DNA from: an uncultured Kiritimatiellota bacterium
GTDB taxonomy: Bacteria > Verrucomicrobiota > Kiritimatiellia > RFP12 > UBA1067
Assembly: GCA_934667295.1 (NCBI GenBank)
Contig: CAKULR010000116.1
Span: 1-5,616 of the forward strand
Length of the DNA: 5,616 bases
Direction: 5' to 3'
In this document: positions 1 through 5,317 of the stretch, one piece after another
How positions within the stretch are numbered: the first letter of the stretch is position 1
Layout of the letters: every line of letters starts with the position of its first letter
Program-made: the position numbers and the translations under genes
The notes under the pieces: model-generated
The model's input: only the letters and a program-made list of their open reading frames with translations
Databases searched by the model: none
Told to the model about the DNA's origin: nothing

Positions 1-890
1 AGCGCGTAGCTGCGGTCATGCGCCCGGAGGGCGTCCGCCTCGCGCTTGAGGACGAAGAACGCCCCACCCTCGCCGGGGATCGTCCCCTTCGCGTCCCGGT
101 CGAACGGCGCGAAGTCCGCCGCGTCCGAAAAGGGGATCTCGCCCGAAAGGCCCTCCAGCAGGGCCCGGCTCAGGGGCGGCGTGAGCGCACCTGCGAGCGC
201 GATGTCCGCACGCCCGCTCCGCAGGTCGTCCATCGCCGCGCGCAGGGCCGCGATGCCCGAGAGCGCGCCGGCGTCGAGCGTCGTCGCGCCGCCCGAGAAC
301 GAGCATTCGCGCGCGATCCAGTCGGCGATGCGGTGCCCCGCGCCGGAGAGGAAGCTCGCCGCGTCGGGCGCGGGCAAGGACTCCACGAGCTTCGCCCGCA
401 CCTCGTTCAGCGACTCGGCGGGGGCCGTGCGGAAGGAGCGCTGGAGAATGTCCATCGTCTGGTCCACGAAGAACGTGTGCTGCAGCCAGTTCATCGTGGA
501 CGTGCTGAACGGCGGCGCGTATCCGAAGCGCACCGTGCCCCGTTCCGGCTCCGGCGCGTGCGGACGCATCCCCGCGTCCGCCAGTGCGTCGAACGCGAGC
601 TGCACGGCGAAATAGAGGTCCTGGTTCTCGCCCGCGTTGATCTGGCGCGGGAACGTGATGTCGCGCGGCACGCACGCATAGAGGTCCCCCAGCAAACCAC
701 CATGCGTCGGATAGATCCGCCCGGGGAAGAGGTTCTGCGCCCCCGGCGCGAGCGCGCGGTCGGCCCCGAACGGCACGAGCGCGCTCTCCCGGTGCATGAC
801 CAAGCGCCAGAAGGCGCCCGGATCGGGCGCCCCCGCGAATCGGCACGACACGCCGACAATGGCAATCGGACAGGCTTCCACGCCGTCCAT
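1..890 (-). CDS. Ketosynthase-like protein lacking the catalytic Cys (N-terminal part, runs off window)
   Basis: This is an open frame of 296 complete codons that continues past the left edge, so only the N-terminal part is visible. It resembles beta-ketoacyl synthases of modular PKS, PUFA-synthase or fatty-acid type. Residues 8-18 (PIAIVGVSCRF), followed by the GAFW motif near 25-28, match the family start. Residues 186-212 match the region before and around the active site, and 219-234 (AMDDLRSGRADIALAG) and 263-283 (FDRDAKGT, GEGGAFFVLKR) match the following conserved blocks. At the nucleophile, the usual DTACSSS reads DAGALSG, so the Cys position is Ala209 (codon GCG at 264-266). The two catalytic histidines would lie beyond the window. 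The ATG at 890 has a G-rich Shine-Dalgarno-like stretch at 901-909; a GTG at 881 is an alternative. It lies 38 bases after phoU on the same strand, with no clear terminator between. The fold assignment is firm. The role, such as chain-length factor or decarboxylase-like domain, is inferred. Confidence 0.87.
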   Translation of the reverse strand, partial: MDGVEACPIAIVGVSCRFAGAPDPGAFWRLVMHRESALVPFGADRALAPGAQNLFPGRIYPTHGGLLGDLYACVPRDITFPRQINAGENQDLYFAVQLAFDALADAGMRPHAPEPERGTVRFGYAPPFSTSTMNWLQHTFFVDQTMDILQRSFRTAPAESLNEVRAKLVESLPAPDAASFLSGAGHRIADWIARECSFSGGATTLDAGALSGIAALRAAMDDLRSGRADIALAGALTPPLSRALLEGLSGEIPFSDAADFAPFDRDAKGTIPGEGGAFFVLKREADALRAHDRSYA

Positions 891-897
891 TATACCA
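889..897 (-). promoter_or_regulatory. Perfect extended -10 motif overlapping the ketosynthase start
   Basis: On the minus strand the sequence reads TGGTATAAT, a full match to the extended -10 consensus TGnTATAAT, with its last two bases being the first two of the ATG at 890. Transcription about 7-8 bases downstream would begin at or near the in-frame GTG at 881-879 (Val4). That would give a leaderless message starting just before the conserved PIAIVG block. If the ATG at 890 is the true start, translated from a phoU read-through transcript, the motif is a coincidence. No convincing -35 was identified. Confidence 0.35.
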
Positions 898-928
898 CAT
901 CCCCCTCCCGCGCACGCCGCCCGCGCGT

Positions 929-1576
929 TCAGCCGTGGCGCACGAGCTCCGCCGTTTCGAGGTAGATCACGTCCTCGGCGATGTTCGTCGCCACGTCCCC
1001 CACCCGTTCGAGCGCGCGGAAGACCGAGAGCGCGGCGAGGTAGGCGTTCGCCCCCGCCGGGTCCTCCCGGATGCACGCCGCCGCGCGCGCCGCGCCCGCG
1101 CGGTAGAGCGCGTCGATGGCGTCGTCGGCCTCGATGACGGCATGGGCGCCCGTGGCGTCGTGCTCGCGCAGCGTCCGCAGCGCGGCCGCGAACTGCTCCC
1201 GCGCCCGCGTGCCGATCTCGGCGAAGCTCCACGGAATCGCCGGCGGCCGCGCGGCGACGGCCGCCACGTGCCGGGCGATGGCGACGGCAAGGTCGCCCGC
1301 GCGCTCGATCTCGCCGTTCACCTTGAAGATCGTCATCACGCGCCGCAGGTCGCCCGCGACGGGCTGGTAGAGGGCGAGGATTTCGAGGCACGTCTCCTCG
1401 ATGTGGGTCTCGGCGAGGTCGAGCTCCCGGTCGCCCGCGACCACGCACGCCGCGAGGTTCGCGTTCCCCGTCTCCATCGCCTCCACGGCGGAGGCGACGG
1501 CCTCCTGCGCGCGGTGCGCGTGTTCGTCCAGCAGGCGCTCCAGGCGCGCCAGGGCCTTTTCGAAGTGGACTTTCAT
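929..1576 (-). CDS. phoU: PhoU, phosphate transport/signalling accessory protein
   Basis: This 215-residue protein matches PhoU, a cytoplasmic all-helical protein that interacts with the Pst transporter and the Pho sensor kinase to restrain phosphate uptake and Pho regulon expression when phosphate is sufficient. It has two repeats of a three-helix bundle, each with the metal-binding-type ER.GD signature. The first is at residues 87-95 (NGEIERAGD) and the second at 189-202 (LERVGDVATNIAED). It is slightly shorter than the E. coli protein. The ATG at 1576 lies one base after the pstB stop, with GGAGG at 1587-1591 ten bases upstream inside the pstB end, so translation is probably coupled. It is the last pst gene; the ketosynthase-like gene follows after 38 bases. 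The identification is firm from both motifs and context. Confidence 0.96.
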   Translation of the reverse strand: MKVHFEKALARLERLLDEHAHRAQEAVASAVEAMETGNANLAACVVAGDRELDLAETHIEETCLEILALYQPVAGDLRRVMTIFKVNGEIERAGDLAVAIARHVAAVAARPPAIPWSFAEIGTRAREQFAAALRTLREHDATGAHAVIEADDAIDALYRAGAARAAACIREDPAGANAYLAALSVFRALERVGDVATNIAEDVIYLETAELVRHG

Positions 1577-1577
1577 C

Positions 1578-2339
1578 TCAGCCGAACCTCCCGGACACGT
1601 AGTCCTCGGTCTGTTTGTTCTTCGGGTTCTGGAAGATCTGCTTCGTCGGCCCGACCTCGACGATGCGCCCCTTGTAGAAGAAGGCCGTCACGTCGGAGAT
1701 GCGCGAGGCCTGCTGCATGTTGTGCGTCACGATCACGATCGTGAACGTCCTGCGCAGGCGGTCCATCAGCTCCTCGATCTTGAGCGTGCCGACGGGGTCG
1801 ATGGCGCTCGTCGGCTCGTCCATCAGCAGCACCTCCGGCTGCGCCGCGATCGCCCGCGCGATGCAGAGCCGCTGCTGCTGCCCGCCCGACAGCGCCGTGC
1901 CCGGCTCCCGCAGCTTGTCCTTCACCTCGTCCCAGAGCGCCGCGCCCCGCAGCGCCTCCTCCACGCGGTCGTCGAGCTCGCGGCGGGTCGCCTTGAAGTG
2001 GAGGCGCACGGGGTAGGCCACGTTGTCGTAGACGCTCATCGGGAACGGCGTCGGCTTCTGGAAGATCATGCCCACGCGGCGGCGCAGGTCGAGGAGATCG
2101 ACGTCCGGGTCGAGGATGTTCTTCCCGTCCAGCAGCACCTCCCCCTCGGCGCGCTGGCCGCGGTGCAGCTCGAAGATGCGGTTGTAGACGCGCAGGTGCG
2201 TCGACTTGCCGCACCCGGAGGGCCCGATCACGGCGGTGATCCTGTTCGCCTCGACGGCGAGGTCGTTCTCGAAGAGCGCCTGGCGGTCTCCGTAGAAGAA
2301 GTTCAGGCCCTTCGTTTTGATCTTGTATCTCTTCTCCAT
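1578..2339 (-). CDS. pstB: PstB, phosphate ABC transporter ATPase
   Basis: This 253-residue cytoplasmic ATPase energises high-affinity phosphate import by PstC/PstA. All ABC motifs are intact. Walker A is at residues 39-47 (GPSGCGKST), the Q-loop at Gln94 within FQKPTPFPMSVYDNV (a PstB-type stretch), the signature LSGGQQQR at 150-157, Walker B LLMDEP at 171-176 with Asp174 and Glu175, the D-loop SAIDP at 178-182, and the switch His206. The C-terminus TEDYVSGRFG is characteristic of PstB and separates it from other ABC ATPases. Length is normal for the family. The ATG at 2339 is preceded by AAAGGAAGGA at a good distance. It follows pstA by 28 bases and is one base ahead of phoU, so it sits inside the operon. 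Confidence 0.98.
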   Translation of the reverse strand: MEKRYKIKTKGLNFFYGDRQALFENDLAVEANRITAVIGPSGCGKSTHLRVYNRIFELHRGQRAEGEVLLDGKNILDPDVDLLDLRRRVGMIFQKPTPFPMSVYDNVAYPVRLHFKATRRELDDRVEEALRGAALWDEVKDKLREPGTALSGGQQQRLCIARAIAAQPEVLLMDEPTSAIDPVGTLKIEELMDRLRRTFTIVIVTHNMQQASRISDVTAFFYKGRIVEVGPTKQIFQNPKNKQTEDYVSGRFG

Positions 2340-2367
2340 AAATTCCTTCCTTTCACCTTCATGAACC

Positions 2368-3228
2368 TCACGGACGCCCTTCCCGGCGCGGGCGGGCGAA
2401 GAAGCGCACGGCGACGTTGAGCGCGAGGATGGCTCCGGCGATGACGAGCGCCGCGCTCCAGCCGACGCGTTGGACCTCCTCGAACGGCGAATCGAGCGTG
2501 TTGTTCGCGATGAGGACGGGGATGGACGGCGTGGGGCCGCCGAAGTAGTTCGTCGGCCAGTCGTCCGCGTAGAGCGCCGTGAAGAGGAGCGGCGCGGTCT
2601 CGCCCGCGACGCGCGCGACGGCGAGGAGGATGCCCGTGAGCATGCCGCGCGCGGCGTCGCGGCAGACGAGCCCGAGTGTCACGCGCGTCCGGGACGCGCC
2701 AAGCGCAAGCCCCGCCTCGCGCAGGGCGACGGGCACGAGCGAGATTTGGTCCTCGGTCGTACGCACCGCGACGGCGAACATGAGCATCGCGAGCGCGACC
2801 GATCCCGCGAAGCCCGAGAAGTGTCCCGTCGGGACGACGAGGACGCCGTAGACGAAAAGCCCCACGATCACGCTCGGCACGCCCATCAGGAGGTTGATCG
2901 CGAAGCGGCAGATCCCCGTGAAGCGCCCCTTGCCGCCGAACTCCGCAAGCCCGATGCCCGCGAGGAGTGCCGAGGGGATCGCGAGCGCCGCCGCGCCGAG
3001 CGTGATGACGAGCGTGCCGACGAGCGCGTTCGCGATGCCGCCGCCCGGTTCGCCGTAGGGCCGCGAGCGATGGATGAGGAGGTCCCACGAGAGCGCTCCC
3101 GCGCCCTCGCGGACGACCGTCCAGAGGATCCACCCCATCAGCGCGAGCGCAAGCACGGTCGCCACGAGCGAACAGCCGCGCACCGCGACATCGACGATCT
3201 TCCGTCCCGTCTTCTTCCGCGTTTCCAT
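2368..3228 (-). CDS. pstA: PstA, phosphate ABC transporter permease
   Basis: This 286-residue inner-membrane permease forms the phosphate channel with PstC. A short basic cytoplasmic N-terminus is followed by about six hydrophobic spans, near residues 17-39, 66-92, 110-133, 139-157, 197-218 and 257-277. The ABC permease EAA loop that contacts PstB is at about 170-206 (REAGLALGAS onward). The stretch VARVAGETAPLLFTA at 204-218 is typical of PstA, as is the GGIANALVGTL segment at 63-73. Length is close to the E. coli protein. The ATG at 3228 lies four bases after the pstC stop, with GAAGG at 3236-3240 seven bases upstream inside the end of pstC, indicating coupled translation. pstB follows after 28 bases. 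Nothing in the sequence suggests loss of function. Confidence 0.96.
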   Translation of the reverse strand: METRKKTGRKIVDVAVRGCSLVATVLALALMGWILWTVVREGAGALSWDLLIHRSRPYGEPGGGIANALVGTLVITLGAAALAIPSALLAGIGLAEFGGKGRFTGICRFAINLLMGVPSVIVGLFVYGVLVVPTGHFSGFAGSVALAMLMFAVAVRTTEDQISLVPVALREAGLALGASRTRVTLGLVCRDAARGMLTGILLAVARVAGETAPLLFTALYADDWPTNYFGGPTPSIPVLIANNTLDSPFEEVQRVGWSAALVIAGAILALNVAVRFFARPRREGRP

Positions 3229-3232
3229 TCCG

Positions 3233-4099
3233 TTACCTTCTTTCCCGCAGCAGCCGCTGTGCCGCGATCTGGATGACGCACTCCACCGCGAGGAGCGTGC
3301 CGCCGAGCGCGAAGAGCGCGCTCTTGTGGAGTCCGTTCGCCTCGGCGAAGTCGTTCGCGAGCGTCGCCGCGATCGTCGTGCAGCCGTCGAAGAGGCTCGT
3401 CGGCAGCGCCGCCACGCCGCCGCAGACGAAGAGGACGGCCATCGTCTCGCCGAGCGCGCGCCCGAGGCCGATGAGGATGCCGCCGACGAACGCGCGCTTC
3501 TGCGCCCGCACGACGACGTGCCACATCGCCTCCCAGCGCGTGCAGCCGACGCCCGCCGCCGATTCGAGGAGCGCCGGGGGCGTCTGCGCGAGCGCGTCGC
3601 GCATGACCGCCGCCACGTAGGGCAGCACCATCAGCGCGAGGACGAGCGCGGCGGCCAACAGGCCAAAGCCCGTCGTCTCCACCCCCACCGCCGCGAGCGC
3701 GGTCTGGAGGAGCGGGCAAAGGACGAAGAGCCCCCACATGCCGTACACGACGCTCGGAATCGCCGCGAGCAGATCAAGCGCGTGGGCGAGCGGACGCCCC
3801 AGCCACGGCGGCGCGGCGTTCACGAAGAGCGCCGCCGCGAACGCGAGCGGCACGGCGACGACGAGCGCGAGGCCGGTCGTCACGAGCGTGCCGACGACTG
3901 CGCCCGCCGCGCCAAACGAGCCGCCGGCGGGATTCCAGTCGTCGGAGAAGAGGAAGCGCAGCCCCTGCGTCTTCCAGAGATCCGCCGACGCCCACACGAG
4001 CGCGGCGGCCAGGGCGACGGCGAGGAGGAGCCCCAGCGCCGCACCGGTGCGGCACAGGCCCCTGAAGAGCGCGTCGATTGAGAGTCCTTTTGTGTTCAT
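3233..4099 (-). CDS. pstC: PstC, phosphate ABC transporter permease
   Basis: This 288-residue permease is the partner of PstA in the phosphate importer. Six hydrophobic spans lie near residues 18-38, 66-93, 108-131, 145-166, 203-226 and 258-282. The motif FLFSDDWNPAGGSFGAAGAV at 50-69 is the PstC-type external segment between spans 1 and 2. The EAA loop is at about 178-214, followed by GRALGETMAV (213-222), which PstC proteins share. It is somewhat shorter than the E. coli protein, mainly in loops. The ATG at 4099 has no clear Shine-Dalgarno sequence; the preceding bases read GTTCATACTGTGCGGCG. That is unusual for the first gene of an operon and leaves its initiation unexplained. pstS, normally upstream, is not present; a 182-base gap leads to an unrelated accessory cassette. 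Confidence 0.96.
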   Translation of the reverse strand: MNTKGLSIDALFRGLCRTGAALGLLLAVALAAALVWASADLWKTQGLRFLFSDDWNPAGGSFGAAGAVVGTLVTTGLALVVAVPLAFAAALFVNAAPPWLGRPLAHALDLLAAIPSVVYGMWGLFVLCPLLQTALAAVGVETTGFGLLAAALVLALMVLPYVAAVMRDALAQTPPALLESAAGVGCTRWEAMWHVVVRAQKRAFVGGILIGLGRALGETMAVLFVCGGVAALPTSLFDGCTTIAATLANDFAEANGLHKSALFALGGTLLAVECVIQIAAQRLLRERR

Positions 4100-4281
4100 C
4101 GCCGCACAGTATGAACTTTCCCGGTTAGAACCCGGTGTGCGGACTGTTAGGATTTCGTTCGCGACGACGACCGTATCATCGACCTCTCAACCACCTACGA
4201 CGACGCCTACTTGTCGCGTACCTCGCGAACCTCCGCCACAGGGGGGGGGCAGAATCGGCGGATTATCCAGACGCTTCAGCG
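4100..4281. other. Gene-free stretch between the cassette and pstC
   Basis: I see no supported gene in these 182 bases. They should hold the pst promoter if the operon starts at pstC, but I find neither a recognisable Pho box (paired CTGTCAT-type repeats) nor a convincing -10/-35 pair. A weak CATACT hexamer lies about 10 bases before the pstC ATG (4106-4111). The part from 4155 to 4240 is rich in CGACGACG- and TCGCG-type short repeats. It is followed by a nine-G run (4241-4249) and a bulged hairpin (4260-4288). A plus-strand frame without stops from 4151 to 4327 lacks a normal start codon and matches nothing I recognise. It could be a dispersed repeat or a gene remnant. Confidence 0.6.
4241..4249. 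repeat. Nine-base G homopolymer
   Basis: Nine consecutive G bases on the plus strand (C on the transcribed strand) lie in the gap between the cassette and pstC. Such tracts are prone to slippage and can also be sequencing or assembly errors. It is outside any supported gene, so a length change would at most alter spacing in the pst upstream region. Confidence 0.9.
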
Positions 4282-4288
4282 TCAATCC
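4260..4288. other. Bulged stem-loop at the end of the cassette (possible terminator)
   Basis: The outer stem GGATT (4260-4264) pairs with AATCC (4284-4288). The inner stem GACGC (4270-4274) pairs with GCGTC (4279-4283) around a TTCA loop, leaving a five-base bulge (4265-4269) on one side. The stop codon of the last cassette gene (4282-4284) lies inside it. Read on the plus strand it is followed by ATTTTT, which resembles a weak intrinsic terminator in that direction. On the minus strand, where the genes are, no U-rich tail follows. It may mark the transcript end or simply be a symmetric boundary sequence. Confidence 0.45.
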
Positions 4289-4536
4289 ATTTTTCCGTCA
4301 GTTCCTTTTACTGACAGTTCACGCTTATAGAGCTCACAAAGTTCCGCCGGACTGAACCACCAATACTTGGAAGATTCGTCGCACAGCTCGGCATACGTCT
4401 TCGACGCATAGAACCTCTTCATCAAGGCGACAGGATCTTCTCCGCTCGACTTGGAAAGTAAATCCACTACTAGGGCAATCTTCGAGGGCAAGATGAGATG
4501 CAACGTTTTCTGGTCGAAGGAATCCCGCACATTCAT
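4282..4536 (-). CDS. Small protein, third member of the DUF3791/DUF3990 cassette
   Basis: This is an 84-residue soluble protein of unknown function with no signal peptide or membrane span. Residues 11-30 look like a helix (LHLILPSKIALVVDLLSKSS). The most motif-like parts are FYASKTYAELCDE at 42-54 and YWWFSPAELCELYKRE at 58-73. I recall small proteins of this general pattern (F..SKTY, then W..SP..L.ELY) beside DUF3990 genes in gut bacteria, but that is memory and not a search result. The ATG at 4536 overlaps the DUF3990 stop as ATGA and has a strong GGAGGT at 4543-4548, six bases upstream. The gene is therefore clearly translated with its neighbour. An antitoxin, adaptor or inhibitor role for the DUF3990 protein would fit the arrangement but is inference. 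Confidence 0.8.
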   Translation of the reverse strand: MNVRDSFDQKTLHLILPSKIALVVDLLSKSSGEDPVALMKRFYASKTYAELCDESSKYWWFSPAELCELYKRELSVKGTDGKMD

Positions 4537-5027
4537 CTCGACACCTCCAGACTCGTCACATACCGCAGCATCGCCAAAGACCGATCCGTGTGAAAGAGAT
4601 ACTGATCCGCAAGGCGATACCCTTTCATCTTCTTCATCGCCTCTTGCTCATCATAGAACCCAGCCTCATAGAGCGACAGAACCGTATAGACTCGGTCATT
4701 CGCCACAGGGCCAGCCACAATGTCAAAATCATGAGGGACGTTGTTGCGCAACCTGTTCGCGGCAATAAACCGCAACCACGCCACGCAGACGCCCTCAAAT
4801 CTCCTTATGCTGAGATTTGCCGACGCGCGTTCGTCAAACTCATAAACGGAAACGAATCCACATCCCTCTTTCTTGAAGTGCGCCAGTCGATTGAGAACCC
4901 AGCGCTTCGCCTGTTCAAGATCAGTCGTCGTATAGAAACCAGTTCCGAAGTCCAAGGGACGATAAAGTCCCCTCGGCATAATCCGGGGCATTTCGACTCG
5001 TTCCAACGCTCCATGATACAGTCTCAT
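4533..5027 (-). CDS. DUF3990-like protein, possible ADP-ribosyltransferase fold
   Basis: This 164-residue cytoplasmic protein closely fits the DUF3990 pattern: LYHG at residues 3-6, LDFGTGFYTTTDLEQAKRW at 25-43, VYEFDE at 61-66, AWLRFIAANR at 83-92, DFDIVAGPVANDRVY at 100-114, LSLYEAGFYDEQEAMKKMK at 118-135 and YRLADQYLFHT at 137-147. The three blocks YHG, GFYTTT and DQYLFHT lie in the order of ADP-ribosyltransferase motifs. They give a candidate triad of His5, Tyr32 and Gln142. I believe this family is grouped with ART-like folds, but activity here is inferred, and Gln in place of Glu argues for caution. The ATG at 5027 overlaps the upstream stop as ATGA, with CTCC/GGAG at 5035-5038. The downstream gene overlaps in the same way. 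The lower GC than the pst genes suggests recent acquisition. Confidence 0.88.
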   Translation of the reverse strand: MRLYHGALERVEMPRIMPRGLYRPLDFGTGFYTTTDLEQAKRWVLNRLAHFKKEGCGFVSVYEFDERASANLSIRRFEGVCVAWLRFIAANRLRNNVPHDFDIVAGPVANDRVYTVLSLYEAGFYDEQEAMKKMKGYRLADQYLFHTDRSLAMLRYVTSLEVSR

Positions 5028-5284
5028 GCCGCAACTCCACGAACCCTAAGATAGTCTTCCATATCGGACAGAAGCCACCCGCGCCCTTGCGTATGAAGGA
5101 CCTCATAACCTTCATCAAGGTAATCCACCAACCCGCAGGCTTCAAAAAGCCTGAACACGTCAAACCCAGACCTACCCTTCGCGTTGGCAAAGGTCTCAAC
5201 GCAAAAGGAAACAAACTCCGCAACTCTGGATCTCTCGCTCATATCACAAATACATTGCCGATCACCTGTTGAAGAGGGCCGCAT
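5024..5284 (-). CDS. DUF3791-like small protein, first gene of the cassette
   Basis: This 86-residue soluble protein matches the DUF3791 pattern. Residues 22-35 (AEFVSFCVETFANA) and 40-67 contain the core: GFDVFRLFEACGLVDYLDEGY, then EVLHTQG. It ends with a second short helix, LLSDMEDYL (71-79). The function of the family is unknown; members often sit next to DUF3990 genes. I chose the ATG at 5284 because AGAGGG lies eight bases upstream (5293-5298) and an extended -10 promoter (5308-5316) places the RNA start at about 5301. An upstream ATG at 5317 would overlap that promoter. A later ATG at 5242 starts exactly before the conserved domain (MSERSRV) but has no visible Shine-Dalgarno sequence. 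It overlaps the DUF3990 gene by ATGA at its end. Confidence 0.85.
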   Translation of the reverse strand: MRPSSTGDRQCICDMSERSRVAEFVSFCVETFANAKGRSGFDVFRLFEACGLVDYLDEGYEVLHTQGRGWLLSDMEDYLRVRGVAA

Positions 5285-5292
5285 GCCTACCA

Positions 5293-5298
5293 CCCTCT
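5293..5298 (-). promoter_or_regulatory. Shine-Dalgarno site deciding the DUF3791 gene start
   Basis: AGAGGG on the minus strand sits eight bases before the ATG at 5284. This favours that start over the internal ATG at 5242, even though the latter coincides with the beginning of the conserved domain. Confidence 0.6.
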
Positions 5299-5307
5299 TT
5301 GCTGTAC

Positions 5308-5316
5308 AGTATACCA
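5308..5316 (-). promoter_or_regulatory. Extended -10 promoter of the accessory cassette
   Basis: The minus strand reads TGGTATACT, one mismatch from TGnTATAAT. Transcription about seven bases downstream (near 5301) gives a short leader of roughly 17 bases that contains the AGAGGG ribosome site. The -35 position (about 5331-5336, GGTACG) does not match consensus, as expected for an extended -10 promoter. A partial dyad, GTAA then six bases then TTAC at 5344-5357, is centred about 50 bases upstream and could bind a regulator. Confidence 0.5.
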
Positions 5317-5317
5317 T

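Noticed and set aside
16..915. Long minus-strand frame beside the ketosynthase frame
   Set aside because: It is a shifted reading of the same DNA, Arg/Gly/Ala-rich with no motifs, whereas the neighbouring frame shows clear ketosynthase blocks.
18..965. Long plus-strand open frame rich in Arg
   Set aside because: It is antisense to the ketosynthase-like gene and enters phoU. Its composition is typical of a shadow frame in GC-rich DNA, and it has no family motifs.
2470..3276. Plus-strand frame opposite pstA
   Set aside because: It has a highly charged shadow composition, and the minus strand encodes an intact permease.
3074..4081. Plus-strand frame opposite pstC and the end of pstA
   Set aside because: It is antisense to well-supported permease genes, is Arg/Glu-rich and has no recognisable domain.
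4110..4140. tRNA-like T-arm (GGGTTCTAACC on the minus strand)
   Set aside because: The stem does not pair properly around a TTCRANY loop, and no acceptor, D or anticodon arms are found nearby.
4297..4315. Inverted repeat GTCAGT/ACTGAC as a terminator
   Set aside because: It lies inside the coding end of the small cassette gene and is not followed by a T-rich tract in either direction, so it is at most a coding-region hairpin.
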